In this document: positions 13,630-25,854 of the stretch, piece by piece | How positions within the stretch are numbered: the stretch's first letter is position 1 | Layout of the letters: each line of letters opens with the position of its first letter | Assembly: GCF_027744825.2 (NCBI RefSeq) | Contig: NC_071342.1 | Location: 12,357,501 to 12,421,500, forward strand | DNA from: Synchiropus splendidus | Lineage: Eukaryota; Chordata; Actinopteri; Syngnathiformes; Callionymidae | Reading direction: 5' to 3' | DNA length: 64,000 nucleotides | Position numbers and translations under genes: made by a program | The notes under the pieces: generated by a model | Told to the model about the DNA's origin: nothing | The model's input: only the letters and a program-made list of their open reading frames with translations | Databases searched by the model: none

Positions 13630-14661
13630 CCCTATTACGTTGGTAATTCAAGCAGTTTTCATTCTCATCACTTGTCTTTCTATACTGTGCATTATTTTTA
13701 TTTAATAAATTTGCGCAGCTTTATACGTAATTCATGTTATAATATGGTTTGGGAATTATATTTGATACAGCTATGTAAGTAGAACTTCTCAGATGGCATT
13801 TGGTTTTTAATTTTCTTGAATAAACTGGTGAGAAAATGATGTGTGAAAAATGACATTTGGAACTGAAAAAGTTCTTAACCCCATGTGTGATTTTTCTCTC
13901 CGTAAGATGTTTGGGATATGATACATCACATGGTTTCATTTTTGCATATACAATATGAACATGCACCTAGATCCATGACATCACCTTTAACAGATTCAGG
14001 AAAGGCTCGTATGTGACTACAGTCTTCCCTCTGTCCAGGAAACCAAACCTGTCATTGTTCAAAACTCTTCAGAAGTGCTGAGTAATTATTGTGAGACGGC
14101 TTTGCTTGACCCAATAACACAAGGGTGCAGGTCTATTTTGGCTCCACAGCTGTAGCGGCTATCTGGGATTACAGTGCTGAAAGCCCTGTGTGAAAGCAGG
14201 TCAGCAGGCTGGGGGGGCGGATTTCTGAGCCTCGGTATTTAGGACAGGAAGGAGAGTGGGGCCTTCTGGAAGGAGAAGGCCTGGACTTGTCAAGTGTCAG
14301 GCTCAAGTGCTCAACTGACTGCTGATAAAGGCTGACTGGCCCTGACATTGAGAAAGTTTTTGTGTGTAATAAATGAAGGTGCACTGAGAGCTAATTGGTC
14401 ATCTGATTTCAGAATTGCTTTCACAGTTGCTTCAAGGTCTTTTGTGCACAACTTGACAATGGTTCATATTTTGAAAACAAAACCGACTCTTATAGTTGTA
14501 GTCAAACGAAGCATTGTCAGTGGGCTTTTATGTTTCCTGTGAAAGTTTGAAAGAAAAGCTTGAAAAAGTCACCATCTTAAAATTAGTTTTTAACTGCAAT
14601 GTATTGATTTTCTTAAAAAAAACAAACAAAAATCATCTAAAAAGTGTCTTTTTTTCTGCAG

Positions 14662-14751
14662 GTACGCAAGCATATCAATGACTTGTATGAGGACTTACGA
14701 GATGGACATAACCTGATCTCGCTGCTGGAGGTTCTTTCTGGAGACACACTG
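14662..14751 (+). CDS. dst: CH1 exon 2
   Basis: Acceptor tttctgcag, donor GTAGGT, 30 codons, phase 0 at both ends. It codes the CH1 core [20 protein letters not shown] then [10 protein letters not shown], nearly identical to mammalian DST as I recall it. The [15 protein letters not shown] block is a CH-domain signature. Confidence 0.96.
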
Positions 14752-16479
14752 GTAGGTGGCTGCACTATCGACAATATTAAAATAGTGTGTATGTGATAGA
14801 TTCATAGCAAACCTGTGCTTTTTAAAACTGATTTGCTGCTGTGACAGTGGCTGATGGTTAAGCCAGTGCTGGGACCCATCCTCCGTACTGTGTTGGTGCC
14901 CAGTACGGAGGATGGGTCCCAGTGAGAGGACAGGTGGGGACATTACAGGCTGACATATGTTCTTTAGGTAACACTAACCAGGGTATTGATCGTGGGCTGA
15001 ATCTGGGTTCTTAATGGATGTATTAAGCAGCTGGGTATTGAAGAGAATGCTCTTGATCTATACTACTTTACATTTCTGCTGAGCAAACAGCATGTACTGT
15101 ACATTAAAGGGGACATTTTTCCCTTGACGAAGGTGTGACAAGAATAATCTAAACGCCTCACTGTGACCCAAATACATGAAATGTATGTTGTGAAAGTGTT
15201 TCAACAAAAGACATGCTGATGATGAATGCGGTGCAGTCAGTTTTGCACTGTGGCTTTTAGAAATATTGTAATTCCTCTTTCTTTCTTCTAAAAATAGAAC
15301 ATATTTTACAACAAAAACAACATATTTTCCATTTAGGTAAGTGATACAAGTGGGCATTTTTGTGAAAATGTCATTTTAGTTGAGGATATAAATGGGTCTA
15401 AATTTCTGTTGCTTGGGTTAGGGGACATTTATTTTCTAGTACTCGATGAAAGCAGTGTTACTGTGCGTTTGTTTTGATGTTTCACTATGATTTGATTCTT
15501 TAAACAAAGGCAAGGCTGTATAATATTCTCTGCTCATTGAAGTCGTTTCAGCTAAATCATAAATAAGACTAATAGAACTTATGTGTTTCAACGTTTAGAT
15601 TCCTTCTGATCTAAAATATAATCCTTTTGATGCACACATTCAAAACTTGAGCTTTTTGTGTCGTCTTTGGTTTACCTTTTCCCGTTATTTTCAGTCAATA
15701 ATATATGGAAGAAGTACTGAAGTTAAGGTATTTTTTGTTGATTTTACTGGCTACTTTTAAGTATTTATATTTGTATTCTGAAGTGGTCCGATCTGGAAGG
15801 TTCATTTTCAGTTAAAAAAAGGGTATAACGCCCTCATGTGGTCAAACAAGGAACCCGAACAGGCGTCTTGTTATCAATCGGGTTTCATTCAATTTTTCTT
15901 TTGTCTTTTATCAAAGGCAATTCAGCTCATTGATCCATGACATTTGCTTGGATAATTGCTTACATTCTATGCTGAGCTGATAACTAATTTTCTCATCGTA
16001 CTGAAATTACTCTTGACTAAAGCATGAAAATTATAATGTTATTTATTATCATTAAAATTATAATATATTGTATCATAAAATTAATATAATAATTAAATAA
16101 ATATTACCAAAAGTTTAGTAAAGTCATCACCCGTTAATGTTCATTTAATTGACAAGCCATATCAATGATTTTTAAAGACTGGAGAATTATTTAACATGAC
16201 TCTTTCATTCTTCCATCTGGAGCATAGTTTAACATGCTAACCCATTATGATCCTTCCCTGAATTTAAACTGCATGATCTCATGTGCAAGAATCCCATTTA
16301 GTTGCCTCCAAATGTTACTAATAGTCATTCTCCCAGTATCTTTGTTTACATCCATCTACTATCCTCTACCTCGTTGGTCTTTTTTTTCTGTCCATTGTCC
16401 TGTCTCCCATTGATTTGGTGGCTGTGTCTGTGTCCATGTCTGTCTTTCCTCCCCATGTGTGGCCTTTTTCGCTGATAAG
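14752..16479. other. Intron with a perfect hairpin near its 5' end
   Basis: A 1.7-kb intron between CH1 exon 2 and the microexon. The only structure seen is the 21-bp inverted repeat at 14869-14922; the rest is AT-rich and featureless to me. Confidence 0.75.
14869..14922. repeat. Perfect 21-bp inverted repeat with 12-nt loop
   Basis: Left arm 14869-14889 (CTGGGACCCATCCTCCGTAC plus T) and right arm 14902-14922 are exact reverse complements, separated by GTGTTGGTGCCC. Two outer G-T pairs could extend the RNA stem. It begins 118 bp downstream of a CH1 donor. It could be a fold-back insertion, a structured intronic RNA or an accident; I see no known RNA family. Confidence 0.9.
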
Positions 16480-16515
16480 CCGAGGGAGCGTGATTTTCTG
16501 AAGACGTTGCGGTTG
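16480..16515 (+). CDS. dst: 36-bp CH1 microexon
   Basis: Codes PRERDFLKTLRL between acceptor gctgataag and donor GTGAGT, phase 0 at both ends. It would turn [14 protein letters not shown] into [26 protein letters not shown]. Plectin and related plakins have a like insert in CH1 (PRERDV.R..RL, from memory), so this is probably a cassette exon that can be included or skipped without a frame change. The upstream pyrimidine tract is modest. Confidence 0.8.
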
Positions 16516-17727
16516 GTGAGTGGGACAGACGCATGCGGGGTTGAGCAGCATGGAGACACGGTGGATGATGATGATAAGGGGGTATGTGTGAGCGACCCCT
16601 AGTAACAGTAAAGTCCATTTCACAGCTTGCTGTGGCTGGTTAGTTAGGAACTGAGGAGTCGTGCTGCTGTAGATCATTTAGAAGAAGAGATTTACCCTCT
16701 CCCTGCTATGACTGTAAAATGATCATTGTTCGCATTTTAGTACTCTGGTCACATCACTACTAATATACAGCAGTCCCTTTCAAATGTCAAAAGTGTTTCC
16801 TTTTGTTTTATTTTAGCAATTTCCAGTGACATGCTTCAGAGATACATTTGTAGTCGGCATAATTGTTTTGAGCTTTGTAGCCTTCGTTGTGTTTAAGTTA
16901 CATTAGTGCGCTTCCCTTTGTTGCTAACTATCTCACGAGACACAGCAGTGACGCTTGCCTCCTCTTTGAATGCATGGGATTGTGTAATATTTAAAGGGAA
17001 ATTGCTTTGTCCACTAACAATTTAAATCATTGATTCATATTTTCCTTTCTTTTTGTCTGATGTTAGTGTTAAACTTTGGGTTAAATTTTTTTTTTTTTCA
17101 ATCTGAGCTGTGATTTTATTTACTATTTTGATTATATTTTATTTATGAATGGGCAAGTAGCTTTGAGGATATGCATATTTCATTAATAATTATAAATACG
17201 ATCAGTGCATTATTATGAATTATTACTCACAGTGATTAATAATGAATCATCTTTTTTTTATAATTAAGATTGTAGTTAGCATTTGAGCTTGACTTGAGTG
17301 AACCTTTGCAGTGTTTAATTGTGTCAATTCACCAATGTTTCAATTTGAAATTCACCAAATCACAGTAAAGTATTTGACTGCTTTGTTATATTTCCCATCT
17401 CAACCTGTCCATTGGACTATGAGCCCATAACAGCTACCTTTTCAAAAATATATTCACACCATCAAGTGTTTTGCTTTTTCCGATTGAATTTAAGTGTCAA
17501 GTTGTTTCTTTGCACCATTGTCAAGCATGAATTTTCCAAAATTGCTCTGTATCCAAAGAGTGTGTTCCAGTTTTGAAGGAAATTTTGTCAGCTTATTCAA
17601 AGTACAGGAGTTGTTGCTGTGTCCTTGAAGACTTCGCCTGTATCACTTGTCTGCTGTCACCTATATTTGAAGTACATTGTCCTGAGGGGAAAATAAGCAA
17701 CCTGTTCTTCTCTCTCTGTCTCCACAG
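16516..17727. other. Intron downstream of the CH1 microexon
   Basis: About 1.2 kb, AT-rich. Overlapping minus-strand frames around 16346-16677 have no homology I recognise and cover the microexon antisense. Nothing else is seen. Confidence 0.7.
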
Positions 17728-17805
17728 CCTCGAGAGAGAGGGAGGATGCGTTTTCATAAACTTCAAAATGTACAAATAGCACTGGATTATTTAAAGAGGC
17801 GGCAG
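17728..17805 (+). CDS. dst: CH1 exon ([19 protein letters not shown])
   Basis: Acceptor ctccacag, donor GTAAGC, 26 codons in phase 0. It codes [20 protein letters not shown] then YLKRRQ, an almost invariant CH1 segment in plakins. Confidence 0.96.
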
Positions 17806-18728
17806 GTAAGCATCAAAATATGTTGAATCTATGTCAACATTGACTGTATGTTTGAAAGTATTTTTCCAACCTTTCAGAACATGACTGTCTTTATTTGGAT
17901 GAAGCCGTTGCCAGTGGCTGATTTTGTAGGCAAAACAAACAAACAAACAAACTGAGAACACTGCTATTTACACTTCAGATGACTGATATATGTAAATGCA
18001 TCCAACTGATTGGATGACTTTAACACAGGCCTCCATTTGTGGGTGAGAATGATGCATTTTATGCAGCTATCATTGGATTCCTACTTTTTAACTGAATACA
18101 AAATGAAAACAACTTTTGGTTTTCTCAAACCGTCACTTAAAAAAACATGTAGTGGTGGTTGTGTATGTGTTTTTGTTTTTCTTCAATTGCACAAGGTTTA
18201 TCATTTATCAGTGAATTCAGTCGGTGACAGTGGGGACAGTCCCACGCTGTCACCAGGAAGTGGCTATTAACTGGTTACCTGGACCAACCCTGACTATAGT
18301 GTAGCCCTGGGGCCCACGTGTGGCCCTGTTTTTACGTCGCCCTCTTTAGGTTGGAGGTAAACTGGTCATGAAGAAATATTTGGGACAGTTTCTGTTCATT
18401 TTACAGTGCTTAGTCATTCTTGCTTTATTGTTACTAATATGCATTTTGACTAAAATTATGTGTATTTTAGGACTTCATTTTCTTGGTTTTAATTTTTGTA
18501 TGTTCTTGCTGTTGTTTTCTCTGTTAACCTTTGTATTTAATCTCTGGAGAGAGGAGACAAGTTTAAAAAAAAGAAATACAAAACAAAAACAAAAAACAGC
18601 TCTATCTTTATCACAATCTTTGTTTGCTAATAATTACATACACATATATATAAAGTGACTTTGCAAAACTTGTGTTTGTACCCATGTACTGATACAACAA
18701 CAAGATTCATATTAATTTTGTTTTTTAG
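17806..18728. other. Intron within CH1
   Basis: A 923-bp intron. Around 18290-18350 the phrase CCCTGGGGCCCACGTGTGGC resembles eroded hAT-type repeat ends found elsewhere in the window. Nothing else is recognised. Confidence 0.6.
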
Positions 18729-18821
18729 GTTAAACTCGTAAATATCAGGAATGATGACATCACGGATGGGAATCCCAAACTGACCCTGGGACTAATCTGG
18801 ACCATTATATTGCACTTTCAG
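18729..18821 (+). CDS. dst: CH1 terminal exon
   Basis: Acceptor ttttttag, donor GTGAGT, 31 codons in phase 0. It codes [20 protein letters not shown] then [11 protein letters not shown], the end of CH1. The [11 protein letters not shown] helix contributes to the actin-binding surface in this family. Confidence 0.96.
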
Positions 18822-21696
18822 GTGAGTGCAATTATCGTTTTTTTTTTGTGAAAATGCTTGAACTCAATTCAAAACAAACCTCAGGTTGTAGTTTTGAATT
18901 GTTCTACCTGTGGTTCTTATCCCTTTCTCGACTTTTGAGGAGTGAGAATGTGACAATGAGGCTTGTGGGTATGTTGTCAAAGGTGTGTATCAGATTGGAT
19001 AATTTTATCTTCAAACGTGTAAAAATAGTTCTGATAAAATACCCAAAATAACTGCAGGTGATCTACTGTCGTAGTAGCTGGGGTTATTACACTCTCTGAA
19101 ACATTCCATACGAGATGAAAAGTGTTCTGCTGGCAGTGAGTTGAATGCCAGTGTTTCAAGCTCCAGGCTTGAATTTGTTTTTTTGGCTCGAGCTTAAAAA
19201 AGTTAACTTCAGGTTTTTGATTCTTTCCCCATTCCAAGGTGTCACCCTGAATCTTCATTGCTGTGCTGTGATCCCCCTCTATTATGAGTGCATACAGTTA
19301 TGCAAGTCTCTGCGATGCGTTTCCGTCTTTTAATATAAATGGATTTGGGCGTCAGTTCTGATTAAACATGCGACCGTCTGCCGACAATATTGTCTGGACT
19401 TGAACCCGCTGATAGCCAGAGTCTGCAAAACTATAGCCAACACCTGCTGCTGTCAGTCTCACGCAAGCCCTTGAGCAGGGGCTTGGGCAGAGATGCTGAC
19501 TTGTTTCTTCTTGAACTGTAAGGAGCGTCAGGGATGGGCCGTCAGGAATATTTGTTTTTATTACTGATAAATTGCTGATCAAATTCTATGAACTCTTTGT
19601 CACATTGGATAAATGTGTCGGGTTAGTTAACTCATGACTGATAGTCGAGTGGTTTTTATTTTTAGCGAGCTTATCATGCTGCAGGCTATGTTTTTAAAAT
19701 ATCTTAAAATATCTTTTAAAATATGTCTGACTTCAGAATTTGTTGTATTTCTGAGCAGGTTTGTTTGACACAGTTATTATCTTCTTGACAAGTATGATGC
19801 CTCAGTTTAATCTTTGTTTTTGTGCTGATAAACTGATTTTATCACTCAAAGCTTGAGTCATGTAAACAAGTGTTGGAAAGTGTTCCCTTATATGGAATTG
19901 CTTTAGGTGAGTGGCTATAGAGGGTGGAAAAGAATCGCAATGAGAATTTGATTTTAAAATTTAAATGATGTCAGATGAAGGTAATAAGATCCAGTTTGAA
20001 CCAGGGGTGTAAGAAAAGCTGTGCTTTCTCTATTGACATTGTAAGTGCACTCGATCTGTGTTTCTTAAGTAAAGACCTGGATATCTATGTTTCTGTTTTT
20101 GAGTTCCATTAATGCGTCAGACTGCTAGTCGGCAGCATGCTCACAGCCATGTGACTTCCTCCTTTCTGCGCCTTGTGAAAGACATCAAGATCTCATATTC
20201 AAGATTCAAGCCTGTTGGTCTGTTACCGGAACGATGGTTGAGTTTGCAGAGCTGAGTAGTGTTGCAAGATGTGTCGCAGTAGATTCATGGAACATAATAA
20301 TTACACTATCTCAGGTCCAAAAAGTTGATTCAGATAATTTGTTAGCATTTCGAATTAATTTAAAATATCCCAAAATCGATGAAAAAAAGGTGAAAATTTG
20401 CTTTTGTTACTAGTCTTGTTTGTGACGTGTTTGTGCGGGCCCAAAAAATAAACAAAAAATAAATAAATAATTGAATCGTGGTTGTAAATACCGGAATTGA
20501 ATTTAATTGTGAGATTGTAAAATATTCCCACAACTTGTAGTGAGGCTAATTTATAGTAATAAAACGCACTTTTTACGCACTTTTTTCTGCCCATGGAATT
20601 TAAAAGACTAGTCTACTCATATAATAAGCCGATAATCGTAAAAATGCTCCGCTCAACAAATGTTACAGTATATTGCTGTGATTACACATCATAATATAAT
20701 CACAATATATCGTCTCACCACACCTGTTGCGTATCATATCAGATGCCAATACACAACTCTCTTTTGAACTAGAATATTGATGTGCCTTCTTGTTCCCATG
20801 GTCTGGCCTGCATCACGGAACTGGTTATAAACTTATCATGTAACATGACTTCTTACTGACCCGAAAAAAATGGAGTCAAAGATAGAAATGTTGGGTGACA
20901 TTTAAGTCTCACTGGGACACAGTTATTTTTAAAGTAGGGTGACATTGATTTTATTGCCTCACAGTTCTCACCCTGTAAATATTTAACTTGCATTCCTTTG
21001 TCATGAGGGAGAACAGTTTTGTTGCCTTGTTTTCTGTTGTAAATGTGATGTAATGGCTAATGACTTCCTGCTTGGGGCCTGAGCCTTGTTGGCTGCCACA
21101 GAGGGGATCTCTCTAGATAATAGAGTTTGTTCAAACTGTGTCGTGTTAGGTCAACCACAGGCTCTGCCATTGTTTGCTTCTTGATTTTCAGACAAGGTCT
21201 ACACACACTCACACGTCTGTTGATCCATTCAGTCATTACCAACTGGTTTAGCTGAAATGATGCGCAGCAGCCAGTGTCAGCCTCCATCCTCTCGATGTCT
21301 CACATATTTGACCCATATACAGAAGCGGTGTTGCAGTAGGTGGCTGCAGTGTGTAAATGTTTACAGTGCTGACGAAGTAGACCAACCAGCCTGAAACAGG
21401 TCTGCGTACCAGTCTGCTTCCGTCTTGCTCAGCTGAGAGCCACTTCCACGTGGGTGTGCGTTTCTTTGCTGGATTACCACAGGCAGGAAAAGTTTCAAAG
21501 GTCAGTTAGAGTGAATATGAGCTAGCAGGGGACAAGAAAGCGGCCGGCCACTGTCAATGAGAGTAAACTCTGGACCTGCTATGTTTGTCACGGATTCCTG
21601 ACTGCCAACAGGACTGTGGGACAATATTTTTCCAGTCACAGGGATACCTTTTTTACAGGGCATGGATAATATCCTCTAACTATTGGACGTTAAGTC
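18822..21696. other. Intron and upstream region of the internal CH2-only start
   Basis: 2.9 kb. A region near 20255-20730 (ending CACAATATATCGTCTCACCA) resembles a decayed DNA transposon. The last few hundred bases must contain any promoter for the 21697 start; no clear TATA box or GC box is visible. Confidence 0.5.
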
Positions 21697-22374
21697 ATGG
21701 GAAATATACTTGGCTGTGTTCGGGGAGAAAAGGAAGAACGCTATGTTGATCCAAAGAAGGCTCCCCTCAGGGCTGAATCCAAGCATTCCAGAGGTCGCCG
21801 GTACTTCCAGAGAAAGAGAAGGAAGTCAGAATCGTTTCAGAGTGAAGTGCCCACAGATACGACTAAGTCTGAAAAGTCTGTGATCCAGGATGTGACTCAT
21901 GTGGACCTGAAACACATCCGCTCACTGCTGGACGAAACAACAGTGGAGGTACCCCGGGAAGACTGCAATTGCAATGGGATTCATGTCAGGGAAATGCCTT
22001 TTGTTAGCAAGACAGACCAGCAAGTCTTGGATTGCAGACAACCTCCCAAGTTGGAACACTTTTCCAGACAAGAAGCATCGAATGCAAAACATGCTTCAAT
22101 TGATGACAAGCTTCACCGTGTAAACAAAAAATTCAGTAGTACGAGTACAAAGGATGGCGCTCTTGTGAAAAGGCTGATTCAACGGCAGTTAAGGAGGGCG
22201 GTAAGCTTTGGTGCCGTTGAGCACATGCTGCAAACTCCAAGGGGTTTCTGTGATCCGGTTGTGGAAGAAACCTTTGCCAGGATTATATGGGGCTCACAGC
22301 CACACAGGAGGAGACGGCCCAGAGCCTTCACCTGCTCTGGGCACTTCGATCCTGATAAATTCATTGAAAATGAG
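21697..22374 (+). CDS. dst: Internal first exon of a CH2-only, predicted acylated isoform
   Basis: An ATG at 21697 opens 226 codons ending GAG before donor GTAAAA in phase 0, exactly what the CH2 exon at 25425 requires. The protein begins MGNILGCVR: Gly2 with small residues and Cys7 is a classic N-myristoylation plus palmitoylation arrangement. A basic run (RGRRYFQRKRRK, residues 32-43) follows and could add membrane affinity. Since CH1 lies upstream, the product would carry only CH2. Mammalian Dst and Macf1 have a comparable isoform 3 with a myristoylation motif and CH2 alone (from memory). The body is otherwise low in recognisable domains. Confidence 0.85.
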
Positions 22375-25300
22375 GTAAAAAAACCCCAAAACAAAACACA
22401 AATTCGCACAAGTTTTTCATAGCATTCCTACCACTGTTAAGCTGATGTGCTCTGCAATGTTTCTAGGAACAAGTTGACATCTTTGGTTAGTTAGTGTCGC
22501 TTTGCGCCTTTCGACTTTATTAGGTTACGTCATCATTCTGGCACATCTGTGACTCATGCTGCTTTTATATTTTACAAGGGTGAATATATCGATTGTAACT
22601 CATTTTGATAATCATATGCCAAGAGACAGGGTTGACATTACTTCATTATATTGTATGAACAGTTATTGACTCTGCATCCGCGAAGGAGGTTAAATTTTCT
22701 ATGGGGTTGGTCGGATCTACACCTTGAAAAGTTATTGACGGACTTTGATGAAATGTTCAGGATATTAGCAAAATGAGTTTTGCGAATGAGTCAGTTTTTG
22801 GAGTGATCCAGATCAGTTTTTTTTTTATTGGGAGACTGTGTTGGAGTGGACTGAAGCTGCTTGGCAGAAGTGTGCCCTCTCTGAATGCTTTTCTGGTTGA
22901 ATATATTCTCACTGACACAACCCCCGACATCATGAATTATTGAATACATTATCTTGTAAAACATTTCAAAGAAGCTTCGGCTTATTAGAAAAAATAACTT
23001 TTTTGAGCGATATGTTTTGTCTCGACTGTTTGCTTCCTAATTCAGCACCGAGAAAATGAACACACGTATGCTTCCGCTCCTTGCATAATGGTTGTAAAAT
23101 AGTGCTATGCTTGCTGACACACTATCACTGTTTGTGATTGTGAAGTTAGCTACAAGGTTATCATGGGCGAGAACACCTTCTTAGCAGCAGTGGGACGCAT
23201 GACTGTCACATGTCATCATGTGTCACAGGCTGTTTTTTTTTGTTGTAGCTATTTTTACGACGACTGGCATGGTGATATTTATTTAAAGTCATGATTCACA
23301 ATCTTTCAGGCGTGTGTCAAAATGTTCCTCTAAGTTGAAGCAAAAATGTATATTGCTTTTGTTGGTGATGTTCAGGTTAGCATGTGTCATGATAAATGTT
23401 TGTTTTATACTACACAAGTTATGCTTCTAAAGGTTCTAAAACCGCTGCCTTTCTGTCTCAGTTGATTTTCTGTTGTTATATAATGGTGAGTCACTATTGA
23501 TGGCGGTGGCATTTAACCTGACATCCCACGTAATTTGAGTGGAGTCAGGCGTCCAGTGTTGACAAAATACCACCATAGCTTGACAATCCCACGAGTTGGT
23601 GCTGCTGTTGGGGTGTAGTTAGGTATCAGCCATGTTAGAGCCTGCCGAGAGCTTCCTGCTTGGCATTGTTTGGTCTATTAATAATTGTCTTTTGGCTGTT
23701 CACAGATCAGACATTTGTGTTTTTGTTGTTTACACATTTGAGTCTGGGCTTTTTCCATGAAACCCTCTGTGATGAATTTCATGAACTGCCTTTTGATTTT
23801 GGTTGATTGGCAAGAAGATATGTCACACCTCATTTTGGCATAAATTGAAAAAACAAAGTTGAACCAAGGTTCATATCAAGAGATATATGAGTATTCAGAG
23901 ACATGGTTTCGTGTAATCTTACTCCTAAAAGAGGCCTGGGAATCACTTGAATTGATTGGGGCAATGTGTCTGTTGTTGAGGAAGCCCAGACTGAATGGCT
24001 CAACATTCCAAATACAGTGGTACCTCGGTCCTCGACCACAATCCGTTCCAGACAGCCGAGAAGCGAATTGTTCAAAATCTGAATCGATTTGTCCCATGAC
24101 AATGAATGGAAAAAGAAATCATGTGTTCCAAGCCTTAAAATAGGATTTTGTAGGAGTGAATGTAGAGTGTCTGCTGCAGGTGGCTGTTCCTCTATGTGTG
24201 TGGCCGCTGCATGTGGGAGGGGTTGTCGAGTGAGTGACGTCTCTCCAGAAGTGAAGAGGTGCCCGGTGCGTGTCCAGCTCTGAATGTGAGCTTCTGTGCA
24301 GTTTGGCTGTGACAAAGTCATAAACCAAGTAACGCTCTGTCCCAGACTCGCCTCATCCCTGTCCCAGCTCCAGCCCACAACAGGACATCAAACCCTGGAG
24401 TGAGCTCCAGCCTCGGAGGTGTGGAGAGCGAGCACCTCCCCTGTGACACTCTACCACGGTCCAGTGTGGAGACAGGAAAGGTTTTACACCTCAATATGAA
24501 GAAAAAACAGTCAGTAAATGTAGCTAACGGGACACGTCTGCATACAGAGGCTGCGTTATACACAATAACAAAGCGCGTCGTGGTCAGCTGATCGGTCCGC
24601 GCTTGTTATGTTTTTCTGGCTTTTTTGGGGGCCGTTCGAGTTCTGGATTTTCGTTCAAAATCCGAAGCAAAAAAAGCTAGAAATTTTTGTTCGAATTCCG
24701 AAACGTTCGAAAACCGAGGCACCACTGGATTATGCAATTTGAAAACTGTATCTTGACTTTTATTTCTTGTGGTTGGCTGAGATTTCCTGGGATCATGATT
24801 ATTGTAAATGGCTTTTTTAAATGTCTGATGAGTCAGCAAATTTTGAAGTACGGTGTCTGAGGGAAAGACGCTTTTAAATCATCAACAGCAAGCCACAATA
24901 TGTGGTCAAAATTACTGCGCAATGTTAAGGGATGACTTTTGATCTGCCAGAAAATGTCATACAGAAATTTTTAATAGATTTTAAATGTTAATAGAAACTG
25001 TTTCAGTAACAGGTTTACATTTATTGCCGGCATATTCAGAAACATGGCGTACAACATATAATTGTCTGTGATAGCAGCATAGTTAATTATTTAGAGAGAC
25101 AGCATGTGACCACAGAAAATTTGGAAAAACCGAGAGAAAATAATGTCAAGGACTGAATTCAAACAGAGGAAGAAGTGACAGGGAAGGATGAGGAAACAGG
25201 AACCTGAGATTACGTTGTCATTTTTTTGGTTTCTGCTGTCGTGATGTTGAAGTGTTGAAGGTCCAGCGTCCCTCCTTGACCAGTTTAGCTCAGTAAATGT

Positions 25301-25424
25301 TGAATGTTATAAATGTAATAACACACGGTTGATATCAAAATTGAGCTGCTCTATTGCAGTACCAGTGATTTTTGTGTGTACTTTCATGTCCCTCACTTCC
25401 AATTTGGCTTCGTTGTTGTGGCAG
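22375..25424. other. Intron between the CH2-only start exon and CH2
   Basis: 3.05 kb, including the inverted-repeat element at 24015-24727. The 182-codon minus-strand frame at 23830-24378 straddles that element's left edge and shows no recognisable protein. Confidence 0.75.
24015..24727. mobile_element. Inverted-repeat DNA transposon relic, about 713 bp
   Basis: The left end CAGTGGTACCTCGGTCCTCG and the right end, read in reverse complement as CAGTGGTGCCTCGGTTTTCG, match over about 20 bp with three differences. The interior lacks a transposase. No target duplication is visible at either side, so the superfamily is not fixed. Confidence 0.8.
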
Positions 25425-25591
25425 ATCTCGGAGATCCATGTGACCGGAGAATCCGAGGACATGACAGCCAAGGAGAGGCTGCTGCTCTGGTCCAAGCAGA
25501 TAACAGATGGTTATGTGGGTGTGCGGTGTGATAACTTCACAACCTCATGGAGGGATGGCCGCCTTTTCAATGCCATCATTCATAAATACAG
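25425..25591 (+). CDS. dst: CH2 exon 1
   Basis: Acceptor ttgtggcag, donor GTATCG after TAC AG. It codes [20 protein letters not shown] through [15 protein letters not shown], the start of the second calponin-homology domain. It accepts both the CH1 route (from 18821) and the internal start route (from 22374), all in phase 0. Confidence 0.96.
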
Positions 25592-25664
25592 GTATCGCTG
25601 GCTGCCTGGATTGGTCGTTTTTCACCGTGCATTTTCTTATCATGAGTTTCTTTTTCACTTCCAG

Positions 25665-25777
25665 ACCAGACCTTATTGATATGACACTCATATCATCACA
25701 AACGAACCGCTCCAATTTGGAGCATGCATTTGGTGTTGCTGAACAGTTGGGCGTGGCCAGACTGTTAGACCCAGAGG
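25665..25777 (+). CDS. dst: CH2 exon 2
   Basis: Acceptor cacttccag, donor GTGAGC. It codes (R)[19 protein letters not shown] then [18 protein letters not shown]; the following Asp codon is split. The LEHAF.VAE..GV.RLLDPED block identifies DST/MACF-type CH2. Confidence 0.96.
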
Positions 25778-25854
25778 GTGAGCTCTTCTTTATTGTTTTG
25801 TATTGCATCCAATGATTCCTTGTGTAAATTATCCTGTGGTTCTTTTCTCCTCAG

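Larger units (their letters stand above)
11141..14661. other. Intron within CH1 coding region
   Basis: A 3.5-kb intron holding a short inverted-repeat element (about 11261-11441), a CTCF-like 13-mer with one mismatch (12674-12686), and a hAT-type element with 8-bp target duplication (12913-13629). No coding sequence is recognised. Confidence 0.8.

Noticed and set aside
16346..16677. Three overlapping minus-strand frames of 66-103 codons
   Set aside because: Low-complexity His/Arg/Pro text, no homology; the region is an intron with the microexon on the plus strand.
18217..18250. Short hairpin GGTGACAG...CTGTCACC
   Set aside because: Only 8 bp of perfect stem plus an irregular interior; could occur by chance.
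20255..20730. Possible decayed DNA transposon
   Set aside because: End similarity is too weak to define boundaries; noted only in the intron description.
23830..24378. 182-codon minus-strand open frame
   Set aside because: It overlaps the left half of the inverted-repeat element at 24015, has no recognisable protein features, and no splice support.
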